24,515 nucleotides of DNA from a virus, in IMG/VR virus record IMGVR_UViG_3300044591_001371, positions 1 through 24,515 of that record; one strand, given 5' to 3'. The position numbers and the translations under genes are program-made. Under the pieces are notes generated by a model that saw only the letters and a list, made by a program, of their open reading frames with translations, made no database searches and had not been told where the DNA came from. This document shows, piece by piece, positions 1-6,046 of the stretch. Within the stretch, counting starts at the first letter, position 1, and each line of letters opens with the position of its first letter.

Positions 1-12
1 CCATGAGCCTAC

Positions 13-642
13 GTGCCGCCCGGAGTCGTGATAACCCACGATTCAAAACACGCTGACCCCGCTGACTATAACGAAGCGTCTTGCGGCCCCGAACTGCCGC
101 ACGATACTGCGGAAGATTTATTCCTCGACGCTCGCTGTCGCGTAGCCGCTCCCGCGCAGCTTGCGTCCTTCCGCACCCTGCTGGATTGGTGGTCGCTGGA
201 AGTCTTCAAGGAATTTTGGAAGGACTACGAGCAGCAGGAAGGCGGGGGCCAAGCCTCGCGCACCTTCGGGGATGAGGCGGCAATTCGCCTCCTGCAAGCG
301 TTGACCAACTCGCAGACACGGCAGACCGCGATGAAAGCGGAATGTTATCTTGCCGTCATCAACCGCAAGCCCGAGTCGCAGACCGAGATTGCCAAGAAAT
401 ACGGCGTCACCCGTGCCGCCGTCTCCAAGGTCATCGTCAGCATCAAGGACGATCTCGACCTCCCGACCGCGCGGCACATGAAAAGTGACACCGCCCGCGA
501 ATCATATCGCACCCGCGCCCTGCGGGTTCACCAAATACGAAAAGAAAAATTATGCAAACAACCGAACAACAACTCGTTCACGAAGTTCTGGGCTTCGATG
601 TCCAGCAACTTGAAACCGCCGATGCCTGCGCCGAGCAACTAA
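13..642 (+). CDS. Helix-turn-helix DNA-binding protein, possible small terminase
   Basis: The predicted protein is 209 aa. Around residues 115-145 there is a helix-turn-helix-like segment (QTEIAKKYGVTRAAVSKVI), typical of sigma-factor-like or small-terminase DNA-binding domains. Its place at the head of a structural operon suits a small terminase subunit or a late regulator, but no terminase-specific motif is recognised. An in-frame TGA at 4-6 limits the start, which must be GTG 13, GTG 28 or later; the first internal ATG is at 331. There is no SD. The last 30 residues overlap the next gene by 91 bp and are rich in N, S and P, so the true C-terminus may be ill-conserved. The DNA-binding call is fair; the terminase role is speculative. 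Confidence 0.55.
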   Translation: MPPGVVITHDSKHADPADYNEASCGPELPHDTAEDLFLDARCRVAAPAQLASFRTLLDWWSLEVFKEFWKDYEQQEGGGQASRTFGDEAAIRLLQALTNSQTRQTAMKAECYLAVINRKPESQTEIAKKYGVTRAAVSKVIVSIKDDLDLPTARHMKSDTARESYRTRALRVHQIRKEKLCKQPNNNSFTKFWASMSSNLKPPMPAPSN

Positions 643-1109
643 AGCTCGCGGCAGGGGAAGCAAACAAGATGGCCGCTTCGGCGGTCGGTTACGGACAGAT
701 GGCGATCCGCTACGCAATCAAGGCGGGCGAGATTATGAACAAGGCCAAGGACATCGTGCCGCACGGGGAATTTGAAAACTGGATGGAAGGCTGCGGCGTC
801 GATGTGTCCCTGCAAACGTGCCAGCGGTGGATGAAGCTGGCAAAAGCCTCACACGTGAGGGATTTGCTCGGCAACCCCGACATTAAAACGATGACGGACG
901 CTTATCGCGCCACGGGCATCCTGCCCGAACCGGAGCCGAAGGCCGAAGGCGGGGAGGGGGAGAAAGATCGCCCGCCCTTCACGCTCTCGTTCAAGACGCA
1001 ATACCATCACCCGTCCGAGTGGCAACGGGACGCGGCCCGCGACTTCCTCTACGAGTTCGACCGCTTGGCGAAACTGGCGATGCAACTCAAGACGGAGTTT
1101 GGCTTGTGA
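552..1109 (+). CDS. DUF3102-like phage protein
   Basis: The predicted protein is 185 aa. Residues about 30-110 resemble the DUF3102 family: an alanine-rich helix, then AIKAGEIMNKAKDIVPHGEFENWM and an SLQTCQRWMKLA helix, where the family has GE-x-L-x-x-AK, HG-x-F-x-x-W and a Q-R-x-M-x-LA motif. That family is common in phages and plasmids, and its function is poorly known; some members sit next to DNA-binding domains. After a charged linker (about 118-137) comes a short C-terminal domain ending in a helix. The start ATG 552 lies inside the upstream HTH gene, preceded only by an A-rich stretch. The stop at 1107-1109 overlaps the GTG of the next gene, suggesting coupling. The family call is fairly good; no role is assigned. 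Confidence 0.6.
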   Translation: MQTTEQQLVHEVLGFDVQQLETADACAEQLKLAAGEANKMAASAVGYGQMAIRYAIKAGEIMNKAKDIVPHGEFENWMEGCGVDVSLQTCQRWMKLAKASHVRDLLGNPDIKTMTDAYRATGILPEPEPKAEGGEGEKDRPPFTLSFKTQYHHPSEWQRDAARDFLYEFDRLAKLAMQLKTEFGL

Positions 1110-1348
1110 ACGACACGCCCGAAACAGATGGCGCGATCTTTCGAGAGCATCCAACCACCCCCGAAGTGGTGTTTGCTCATTTTGCGCGGAACATGGAGTT
1201 GCAGCGCAATCAAGCTCGACACAAGCTAAAGGAGGCTTGGGAAGAAGTCGCGGATGCCTGCGATAGCTGGCTCAACAGCATTGTGCAAGAAGCTGCCGTG
1301 GAATTTATCAAACAGATGCGCGATTACGCCAAGGAGGCCAGCAAATGA
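1106..1348 (+). CDS. Small hypothetical protein, 80 aa
   Basis: This begins at GTG 1106, sharing bases with the TGA of the upstream gene, and ends in TGA overlapping the ATG of the next, so it is a link in a coupled chain. A longer in-frame version from GTG 1019 would overlap the upstream gene by 91 bp and is less likely. The product is helical, with a central amphipathic stretch (FARNMELQRNQARHKLKEAWEEVADACDSWLNSIV). I recognise no family. The position just before gpW and the portal is where the large terminase often lies, but the protein is far too small for that. Confidence 0.55.
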   Translation: MNDTPETDGAIFREHPTTPEVVFAHFARNMELQRNQARHKLKEAWEEVADACDSWLNSIVQEAAVEFIKQMRDYAKEASK

Positions 1349-1467
1349 ACGACCAACCGCGCGGGAGCATGATGATCCCGATCTTCCTGTTTTGCTTCGC
1401 TGCCTTGGGCTTTGTGTGGTCGGTCGAGGCCACGGCGAAAGTGGTCTTGCGACTGCTTGGCCTTTGA
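1345..1467 (+). CDS. Tiny single-pass membrane protein, 40 aa
   Basis: ATG 1345 overlaps the upstream TGA as ATGA and is preceded by AAGGAGG at 1332-1338, one of the few convincing SD sequences in the window. The peptide begins MNDQPRGSMMIPIFLFCFAA and has one hydrophobic segment at about residues 9-24, followed by a short basic tail. Its stop TGA (1465-1467) lies inside the TTGACAG element that precedes the next gene. The function is unknown; a small membrane peptide of this kind could act in lysis or membrane interaction, but nothing shows it. Coupling and the SD support it being real. Confidence 0.45.
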   Translation: MNDQPRGSMMIPIFLFCFAALGFVWSVEATAKVVLRLLGL

Positions 1468-1470
1468 CAG
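1464..1470 (+). promoter_or_regulatory. TTGACAG start-associated element, copy 1
   Basis: TTGACAG ends 12 bases before ATG 1483 of the gpW-like gene. The TGA within it is the stop of the 40-aa gene upstream. There is no SD between element and start (TTTGGCAAAAGC). Confidence 0.6.
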
Positions 1471-1482
1471 TTTGGCAAAAGC

Positions 1483-1728
1483 ATGGCGCGTTCCGACTTT
1501 TACGGCTTACCCGTTGCGACTCTTACCGAGTTGCGCGATGAGTATGTCGCCGCGATCAAGGCGATTGCCACCAACGGCGTCAGCTATTCCATCGGCGGGC
1601 GCAGCCTGTCCCGCGCTAATCTGACCGAGATGCGGAACACGCTTGGCGACATCACTGCCGCTATCGACCGCGCCTCCGGTAGTCGCCGCCGCACGACCTA
1701 CGCCTCCTTCGCGGGCGTCCGCTCATAA
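1483..1728 (+). CDS. W: gpW-like head-to-tail joining protein
   Basis: The predicted protein is 81 aa, close to the size of lambda gpW. It has an N-terminal helix (about 12-30), a short beta hairpin (GVSYSIGGRSLSRAN) and a second helix (TEMRNTLGDITAAIDRA), followed by a basic tail. This helix-hairpin-helix layout matches gpW, a connector that closes the filled head below the portal. Its place directly before the portal repeats the lambda W-B order. The start is set by the TTGACAG element 12 bases upstream. The stop TAA (1726-1728) shares its last A with the ATG of the portal gene. The call rests on size, pattern and synteny, not a search. Confidence 0.65.
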   Translation: MARSDFYGLPVATLTELRDEYVAAIKAIATNGVSYSIGGRSLSRANLTEMRNTLGDITAAIDRASGSRRRTTYASFAGVRS

Positions 1729-3584
1729 TGAACCTTGTTGACCAGACCATCGCCCTGTTTAGCCCCCGCGCGGCCCTGCGCCGGGAGGTTGCGCGGCAGA
1801 AGCTAACCGCTTTCTCGCGCTTCGACGCGGCCAAGATTACCCGCGCGCGTCCGCAGGCCCGTCAGAATATGCCTGCCGAGCAGATCGGGGGAACGACTGA
1901 GCGCATCCGGTTAATGAACCGCGCCCGTGACTTGGACGATAATTTCTCAACGGTAAGGGCGATCTTGACCCACTTCGTCATTCACACGGCAGGGACGCTT
2001 TCCTACCAAGCTCGCACAGGCGACACGGCTCTCGACCAAGACGTTGAGGCGTATCTAAATCAGTGGTTCGCCAACTGCGACTTGACCGGACGCCATTCGC
2101 TCCTTTGCCTTACGCAACTGGTCTTTCGCGCCGTGCTGGTCGATGGCGATTGCGGCGTGATCCTTGTCCGCGACGGGGATGACCTCAAACTTCAGACCGT
2201 AACCGCTGACCGAATCGGACGCGACATTGACCTCGACTTGAACGACACCGCTTACATTGGCGGCATCTTGATCGACCCGCGCGGGCGTCCGCTGAAATAC
2301 CGAGTGTATGAGCGCGACCGCTCAGGGCGTTATCTGAACTTTGAGGAAATCGACGCGGAGAACTTCTGCCACATCGCCAACTTCACCCGCCCCGACGAAT
2401 ACCGGGGCCGCTCGGTTCTCGCGCCGATGTTGGATGACGCGCAGGACGTAGCCGACTTGATCGAATACGAAAAGCTCGCTGCGCGGTGGGCCTCCTCACA
2501 GGCGGGCGTGGTCAAGACCGAGTATGGCGCGGACGAGGAACTTGCTTCCGTGCTGCGCGGGGAGAAAGACCAATTCGGAAACGAGATCAAGCTGACGGCG
2601 CTGGAGCCGGGGCGCATTAACTATCTGAACACGGGCGAGTCGATGGAGATGTTCAAGAGCGGCGACCGCCCTGCCGCCGCTTTCGCCAACTTCGTGCAAT
2701 ACTTGGAGAACCGGATGTGCCGCGCCCTTGGTGCCTCCGCTCGCGTTATCCTCGACCGCACCAGCGCAGGCCCGGAAGCGCGCAAAGACCTTCGCCAAGC
2801 CGAGCGCACGTTTGATTTCTGGCGCTATCAGTTGGAGGCGCAGTTCTTGAACAAGGTGGTTCGCCTCGCCTTGATGGATGCCGCCGCCAAGCGACTCCTG
2901 CCTAACCGCCCCGAAGTCACACTCGGTCAATGGCAATGGCCGGGATCGGTTAGCATCGACGCGGGGCGTGATGCCCGCGCCGACATCGAATTGTGGCGCA
3001 TGGGTCTGGCGACCGCCGCCGAACTCTACGGCGAGGCGGGACACGATTGGCAGGCCAGCATGAGACAGCGCGCTAAAGAGGCGGCATATATCCGTGAGCT
3101 TGCGGAAGAAATGGACGTAAGCCCTGCCGAGATTAGCGGAGGCAAAGAGTCTATCGCTACCGATCCCAACCGCGCCCCGGTGACCGCCCCCGTGCCGTCC
3201 GCACCGGAGCAGGAGCTATCGCAGTTTGCGATCCCCAAAAAATACGCGCACATTAACTTCAAGCCAACCGCTGCCCTTGCGGTCGAGGCTAAACGCGGCC
3301 TTGAGTGGCGCGAGGAATACGGACGCGGAGGAACGGAAGTCGGAGTCGCCCGCGCGCGGGACTTGATGAACCGCGCCAATCTTTCACCGGACACGGTTCG
3401 CCGCATGAACAGCTATTTTGCCCGTCACGAAGTCGATAAGCAGGGCGAAGGATTTAAGCCGGGGCAGGACGGTTATCCGTCCGCTGGCCGCATCGCGTGG
3501 GCCTTGTGGGGCGGCGATGCGGGCGCGTCATGGGCTGCGGCCCGCGCGGCACAGATGGATGCCGTCGATGACGATGAAGGCTAA
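1728..3584 (+). CDS. B: Portal protein, lambda gpB family, with extra C-terminal domain
   Basis: The predicted protein is 618 aa. The portal is the dodecameric ring at the head vertex through which DNA is packaged and ejected. Residues about 40-460 follow the lambda-type portal pattern: an N-terminal arm with RIRLMNRARDLDDN, a wing with YLNQWFANCDLTGRHSL, GILIDPRGRPLKYRVYERD, then RPDEYRGRSVLAPMLDDAQD and EKLAARWASSQAGVVKTEYG. After a proline-rich linker (about 465-495) comes a separate domain of about 115 residues (497-612) with NFKPT, RGGTEVGVARARDLMNR, LSPDTVRRMNSYFARHEVDK and GYPSAGRIAWALWGGDAG. I know this domain as a conserved stretch in other phage proteins but cannot name it securely. 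The ATG overlaps the upstream stop, so translation is probably coupled. Confidence 0.88.
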   Translation: MNLVDQTIALFSPRAALRREVARQKLTAFSRFDAAKITRARPQARQNMPAEQIGGTTERIRLMNRARDLDDNFSTVRAILTHFVIHTAGTLSYQARTGDTALDQDVEAYLNQWFANCDLTGRHSLLCLTQLVFRAVLVDGDCGVILVRDGDDLKLQTVTADRIGRDIDLDLNDTAYIGGILIDPRGRPLKYRVYERDRSGRYLNFEEIDAENFCHIANFTRPDEYRGRSVLAPMLDDAQDVADLIEYEKLAARWASSQAGVVKTEYGADEELASVLRGEKDQFGNEIKLTALEPGRINYLNTGESMEMFKSGDRPAAAFANFVQYLENRMCRALGASARVILDRTSAGPEARKDLRQAERTFDFWRYQLEAQFLNKVVRLALMDAAAKRLLPNRPEVTLGQWQWPGSVSIDAGRDARADIELWRMGLATAAELYGEAGHDWQASMRQRAKEAAYIRELAEEMDVSPAEISGGKESIATDPNRAPVTAPVPSAPEQELSQFAIPKKYAHINFKPTAALAVEAKRGLEWREEYGRGGTEVGVARARDLMNRANLSPDTVRRMNSYFARHEVDKQGEGFKPGQDGYPSAGRIAWALWGGDAGASWAAARAAQMDAVDDDEG

Positions 3585-3678
3585 ACTTTAACGGGGGCGA
3601 TTGCTTCGACCGACTCTGCGGAGTCTGGCACGGGGGTGAAAGCCCCCCGCCTCCACCTTTTGACAGATTGCGTCTTGC
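3585..3678. other. Spacer with two hairpins before the protease gene
   Basis: This 94-base gap has two inverted repeats. GACTC at 3612-3616 pairs with GAGTC at 3621-3625 around a TGCG loop. CGGGGG at 3631-3636 pairs with CCCCCG at 3644-3649 around a 7-base loop containing GAAA. Four T's follow only at 3658-3661, so a standard terminator is doubtful. The structures could attenuate, stabilise or process the message between portal and protease. Confidence 0.5.
3660..3666 (+). promoter_or_regulatory. TTGACAG start-associated element, copy 2
   Basis: TTGACAG ends 12 bases before ATG 3679 of the protease gene; the spacer is ATTGCGTCTTGC and contains no SD. Confidence 0.6.
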
Positions 3679-4617
3679 ATGACCAAGACCGACTTCGCTG
3701 TTCTGCAAGGACAGATCGACGCGCAGGCTGCGACCATTTCTGACGTTAGCGTTATTACGGTTGGCGAAGCCAAAGGCCACGGCTTGATGATTGACGAGCA
3801 GACGCTGGTCGAAGTGAAGGCCGCTGCCGAGACTTACGCGGGTGGGTTGAAGGTGAAGACGGATCACTACACCGGATTCAACGAAATCGTTGGAACACTG
3901 AAGAACTTCCGCATCGACGGCGATCAGCTACGCGCCGATTTGTTCCTGCTCAAGAATCACGATGCCACGGCTCGCATCTTGGAAATGGCCGAGCTTATGC
4001 CCGACACCTTTGGTCTTTCGATCTCGTTCACGGGCGAACACGAAGAGAGCGACAACGATATTGTCTTTGCCCGGTGCACGGAGATTTACAGCGCCGATTT
4101 GGTTGATGCTCCCGCCGCGAATCCCACGGGGCTGTTTAGCGTTAAGGTTGACAGCGAGAAAAAGGCTATGGACGAAAAGCAATTTGCCGAAGCCCTCGCC
4201 GCCGCCCTCGCGCCGATCAATGAGAAGTTGAGCGCGTTTGAGGCTTTTGTCACGGAAGCCAACACCAAGTTTGAAGCTCTCGCCTATAAAAAGGACGAGG
4301 AGAAGATGGCCGAAGTCACCATCGAAACTCCCGAATCCGAAGAGGAGAAAGAGGAGTCCGAAGACATGAGCGCCAAGCTCGCCGCCGAACTCGCGGAGAT
4401 CAAATCGCTCGTCACCAATTTCGGCGCAAAGCCCGTGGCCGTTGCGGTTCCCGTCGAGGCCAAGACCGAAGAGGTCAAAGAGCCGACCAACTTCTCCGAA
4501 GCCCTTGAAGTCGTGAAGGCCGAAGGTCTTTCCGGTTCCGCCGCCACGAAGGCTGTCATCGCCCGCTACCCTGAACTTTTCCTCGCTGCCCGTAACAGCG
4601 GCATCCGCACTCTCTAA
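3679..4617 (+). CDS. Prohead maturation protease fused to scaffold
   Basis: The predicted protein is 312 aa. Residues 1 to about 155 look like an assemblin-like phage prohead protease: His63 in KTDHYTG, the strand pair GTLKNFRIDGDQLRADLFLL, and Ser114 or Ser116 in DTFGLSISFTGEHE are candidate catalytic residues. Residues 164-312 are acidic, helical and lysine/glutamate-rich (EESEEEKEESED-like stretch near 215-230), as in scaffolds removed during maturation. Lambda encodes C and Nu3 in the same nested way, with Nu3 made from an internal start. Here Met164 (ATG 4168) is preceded by its own TTGACAG element, pointing to the same design. The gene lies between portal and decoration protein, as expected. 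The exact peptidase family is unsure. Confidence 0.72.
   Translation: MTKTDFAVLQGQIDAQAATISDVSVITVGEAKGHGLMIDEQTLVEVKAAAETYAGGLKVKTDHYTGFNEIVGTLKNFRIDGDQLRADLFLLKNHDATARILEMAELMPDTFGLSISFTGEHEESDNDIVFARCTEIYSADLVDAPAANPTGLFSVKVDSEKKAMDEKQFAEALAAALAPINEKLSAFEAFVTEANTKFEALAYKKDEEKMAEVTIETPESEEEKEESEDMSAKLAAELAEIKSLVTNFGAKPVAVAVPVEAKTEEVKEPTNFSEALEVVKAEGLSGSAATKAVIARYPELFLAARNSGIRTL
4148..4154 (+). promoter_or_regulatory. TTGACAG element inside the protease gene
   Basis: This is the only TTGACA I found inside a gene. It ends 13 bases before the in-frame ATG 4168 (Met164 of the protease-scaffold), exactly where the scaffold part begins. The spacer holds GAGAAAAAGG, which could also act as a weak SD. 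Confidence 0.55.
4168..4617 (+). CDS. Scaffold protein from internal start (Nu3-like)
   Basis: This is a nested reading of the protease gene from ATG 4168, giving 149 residues. The product starts MDEKQFAEALAAALAPINEK, a likely coiled coil up to about residue 50, followed by a highly acidic linker and a C-terminal helical region ending in RYPELFLAARNSGIRTL, where scaffolds commonly bind the capsid protein. Separate scaffold synthesis would supply many copies per protease copy, as with lambda Nu3 in gene C. Support is the correctly placed TTGACAG element, a purine-rich stretch before the ATG and the domain boundary. Initiation here is inferred. Confidence 0.5.
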   Translation: MDEKQFAEALAAALAPINEKLSAFEAFVTEANTKFEALAYKKDEEKMAEVTIETPESEEEKEESEDMSAKLAAELAEIKSLVTNFGAKPVAVAVPVEAKTEEVKEPTNFSEALEVVKAEGLSGSAATKAVIARYPELFLAARNSGIRTL

Positions 4618-4625
4618 CTAACTAA
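4615..4625 (+). other. Three-frame stop cassette TAACTAACTAA
   Basis: TAA triplets at 4615, 4619 and 4623 are four bases apart, so they close all three + frames just before the decoration protein start. The first is the protease-scaffold stop. Confidence 0.6.
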
Positions 4626-4630
4626 CTCCT

Positions 4631-4984
4631 ATGGCATCCCAAGTTGATTCAACTAACCGCTCCTTCGTCGCCAACGCGGCGATCAGCGCCTTCCGCCTCG
4701 TTCGTCTTCACACGACCGAAAACGAAGTTGTCGCCGCCACCAACGGTGCGGCTATCGGGTTCACCCAAGATGACGCTTCGGCGGCTCAAGTGGTGGGCGT
4801 AAAACTTTTTAACCCGACCTATCTGGCGACCGTTTCGGGCGCTGGCGTTGCGGCTGGCTCGGCGGTTCATGCGGTTGCCGCTGGCACCGTGGCCTCGGCT
4901 GGCGGCGTGACTGTCGGCTTTGCCATCAATGCTGGCACGACCAACGACATCATCGAGGTCGCGGTTCCCGTCAAGAGTTTCTAA
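4631..4984 (+). CDS. Capsid decoration protein (DUF2190 / gpD-like)
   Basis: The predicted protein is 117 aa. It is small, rich in A, G, V and T, and strand-rich. The order is a flexible N-terminus, SAFRLVRLHTTENEVVAATN, GAAIGFTQDDASAAQVVGVKLF, two short glycine/alanine strands and a final TNDIIEVAVPV. This matches the DUF2190-type head decoration proteins that occupy the same place as lambda D, trimers that clamp the expanded capsid. It lies between scaffold and major capsid protein as in lambda C-D-E. There is no SD: the leader is the stop cassette plus CTCCT. High expression is expected but not shown. Confidence 0.7.
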   Translation: MASQVDSTNRSFVANAAISAFRLVRLHTTENEVVAATNGAAIGFTQDDASAAQVVGVKLFNPTYLATVSGAGVAAGSAVHAVAAGTVASAGGVTVGFAINAGTTNDIIEVAVPVKSF

Positions 4985-5003
4985 CAACTAACGACCTACC
5001 ACT

Positions 5004-5966
5004 ATGGCTTACACTAACTCCAACGCTCTGCCCCGCGCGGAAATCTCGCAAGCGGTTTTTGAGGCGCAGTCTAATTCCGCCTCCCTCCCGTTCATCGGCC
5101 TTGATGTGCTTCCGGTCTATTCGGTTGCTGCTCGCTCCGGTGAATACCTCAAGATCGAACTCGGCGGCGGCGAAGCCTACAACGTCGATGCGCTCAAGAC
5201 CGATCCCGGTGCGGCTCGCTCGCGCGTCACCCGCCGCTTCACCAGCGACACCTACGCCACGACCAGCTACGAACTCGAAGAGCTTCTGCCCGACGAGACT
5301 GCCGCTGACCTTGGCCGCTACTTCGACGTTGAAGTTTCCAGCGCAGCGTTTCTCAACAACAGCTTGCTCATCTCGCATGAGCAGCGCGTTGCCGACCTCG
5401 TTTTCGGTTCCAGCATCAGCGCGATCAGCGCCAATGCCGCTTACACCGCTGGCAGCATCGACACCCTCGATATTGCCAAAGACGTTGACGATGCGATGAC
5501 GGAACTCGCCAAGAAGAACGTGATTGCCGACACGGTGATCCTTTCTCTCCCGGTGTTCAACCGCATCCGCCGCACGACCAAGTTGCTCAACAACCTTTTC
5601 GGCCCGGTGAAAAACTCGGCGCAGGTTCGCCCTGCTTCCGCCGAGGAAGTTGCCGCCGCCCTCAACGTGTCTCGCGTCCTCATCGGTCGCGCTGCCCGTA
5701 ACGGCGCGAAGAAAGGTCAGAGCTATTCTGGTTCCTTCATCTGGGGCAACTCCAAGGTTGTCGTCGCCAAGCTCGGCGCTGGTGAGTTCACCGCTGGCGG
5801 ATTGGGCCGCACCCTCCTCTGGAGCGAAGACAGTCCGACCCCGCTGGTCACGGAAACTTACCGCGACGAAGCCCGCCGCAGCAACGTCATCCGCGCTCGC
5901 CATAACACGGCTGAGAAGCTGATCGACACTTCCTGCGCCATCGGCATCGACACCAGCTACGCCTAA
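5004..5966 (+). CDS. E: Major capsid protein, lambda gpE-like HK97 fold
   Basis: The predicted protein is 320 aa, close to lambda gpE (341 aa). An N-terminal arm (about 1-50) contains PFIGLDVLPVYSVAARSGEYLKI. The ordered region has the E-loop-like VDALKTDPGAARSRVTRRFTSDTYATTSYELEELLPDE, a long spine-like helix region around 100-135, DVDDAMTELAKKNVIADTVILSLPVFNRI and a C-terminal part with GSFIWGNSKVVVAKLGAGE and YRDEARRSNVIRARH. This is the usual layout of the lambda E capsid family. The start follows a TAACAACTAAC leader without SD, resembling the leader of the decoration gene. A strong terminator follows 26 bases after the stop. Confidence 0.85.
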   Translation: MAYTNSNALPRAEISQAVFEAQSNSASLPFIGLDVLPVYSVAARSGEYLKIELGGGEAYNVDALKTDPGAARSRVTRRFTSDTYATTSYELEELLPDETAADLGRYFDVEVSSAAFLNNSLLISHEQRVADLVFGSSISAISANAAYTAGSIDTLDIAKDVDDAMTELAKKNVIADTVILSLPVFNRIRRTTKLLNNLFGPVKNSAQVRPASAEEVAAALNVSRVLIGRAARNGAKKGQSYSGSFIWGNSKVVVAKLGAGEFTAGGLGRTLLWSEDSPTPLVTETYRDEARRSNVIRARHNTAEKLIDTSCAIGIDTSYA

Positions 5967-5992
5967 ACGACTGTTCTGTGTGTTCACTAAGA

Positions 5993-6017
5993 CCCCGCCC
6001 GAAAGGGCGGGGTTTTT
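5993..6017 (+). terminator. Rho-independent terminator after major capsid gene
   Basis: A perfect 8-bp stem, CCCCGCCC (5993-6000) with GGGCGGGG (6005-6012), is closed by a GAAA tetraloop and followed directly by TTTTT. It separates the head module from the glycosylation island. Confidence 0.92.
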
Positions 6018-6024
6018 CGTTTGA

Positions 6025-6031
6025 TTGACAG
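6025..6031 (+). promoter_or_regulatory. TTGACAG start-associated element, copy 3
   Basis: TTGACAG ends 15 bases before ATG 6047, three bases farther than in most copies. It follows the terminator by 7 bases, so whatever starts the island must act here or read through. Confidence 0.6.
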
Positions 6032-6046
6032 TCTGCCACGGGGCAG

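Noticed and set aside
3-56. Short frame from ATG 3, 17 codons
   Set aside because: Too short, no homology visible, overlaps the HTH gene. It could be the end of an unseen upstream gene.
1464-1500. TTGACA as the -35 box of sigma-70 promoters
   Set aside because: At 17-base spacing the -10 would fall 4-7 bases inside the gene, and no TATAAT-like sequence is there in any copy.
4971-5987. Long minus-strand open frame of 338 codons opposite the major capsid gene
   Set aside because: It mirrors the strong codon bias of the + strand capsid gene, has low-complexity composition and no recognisable family.
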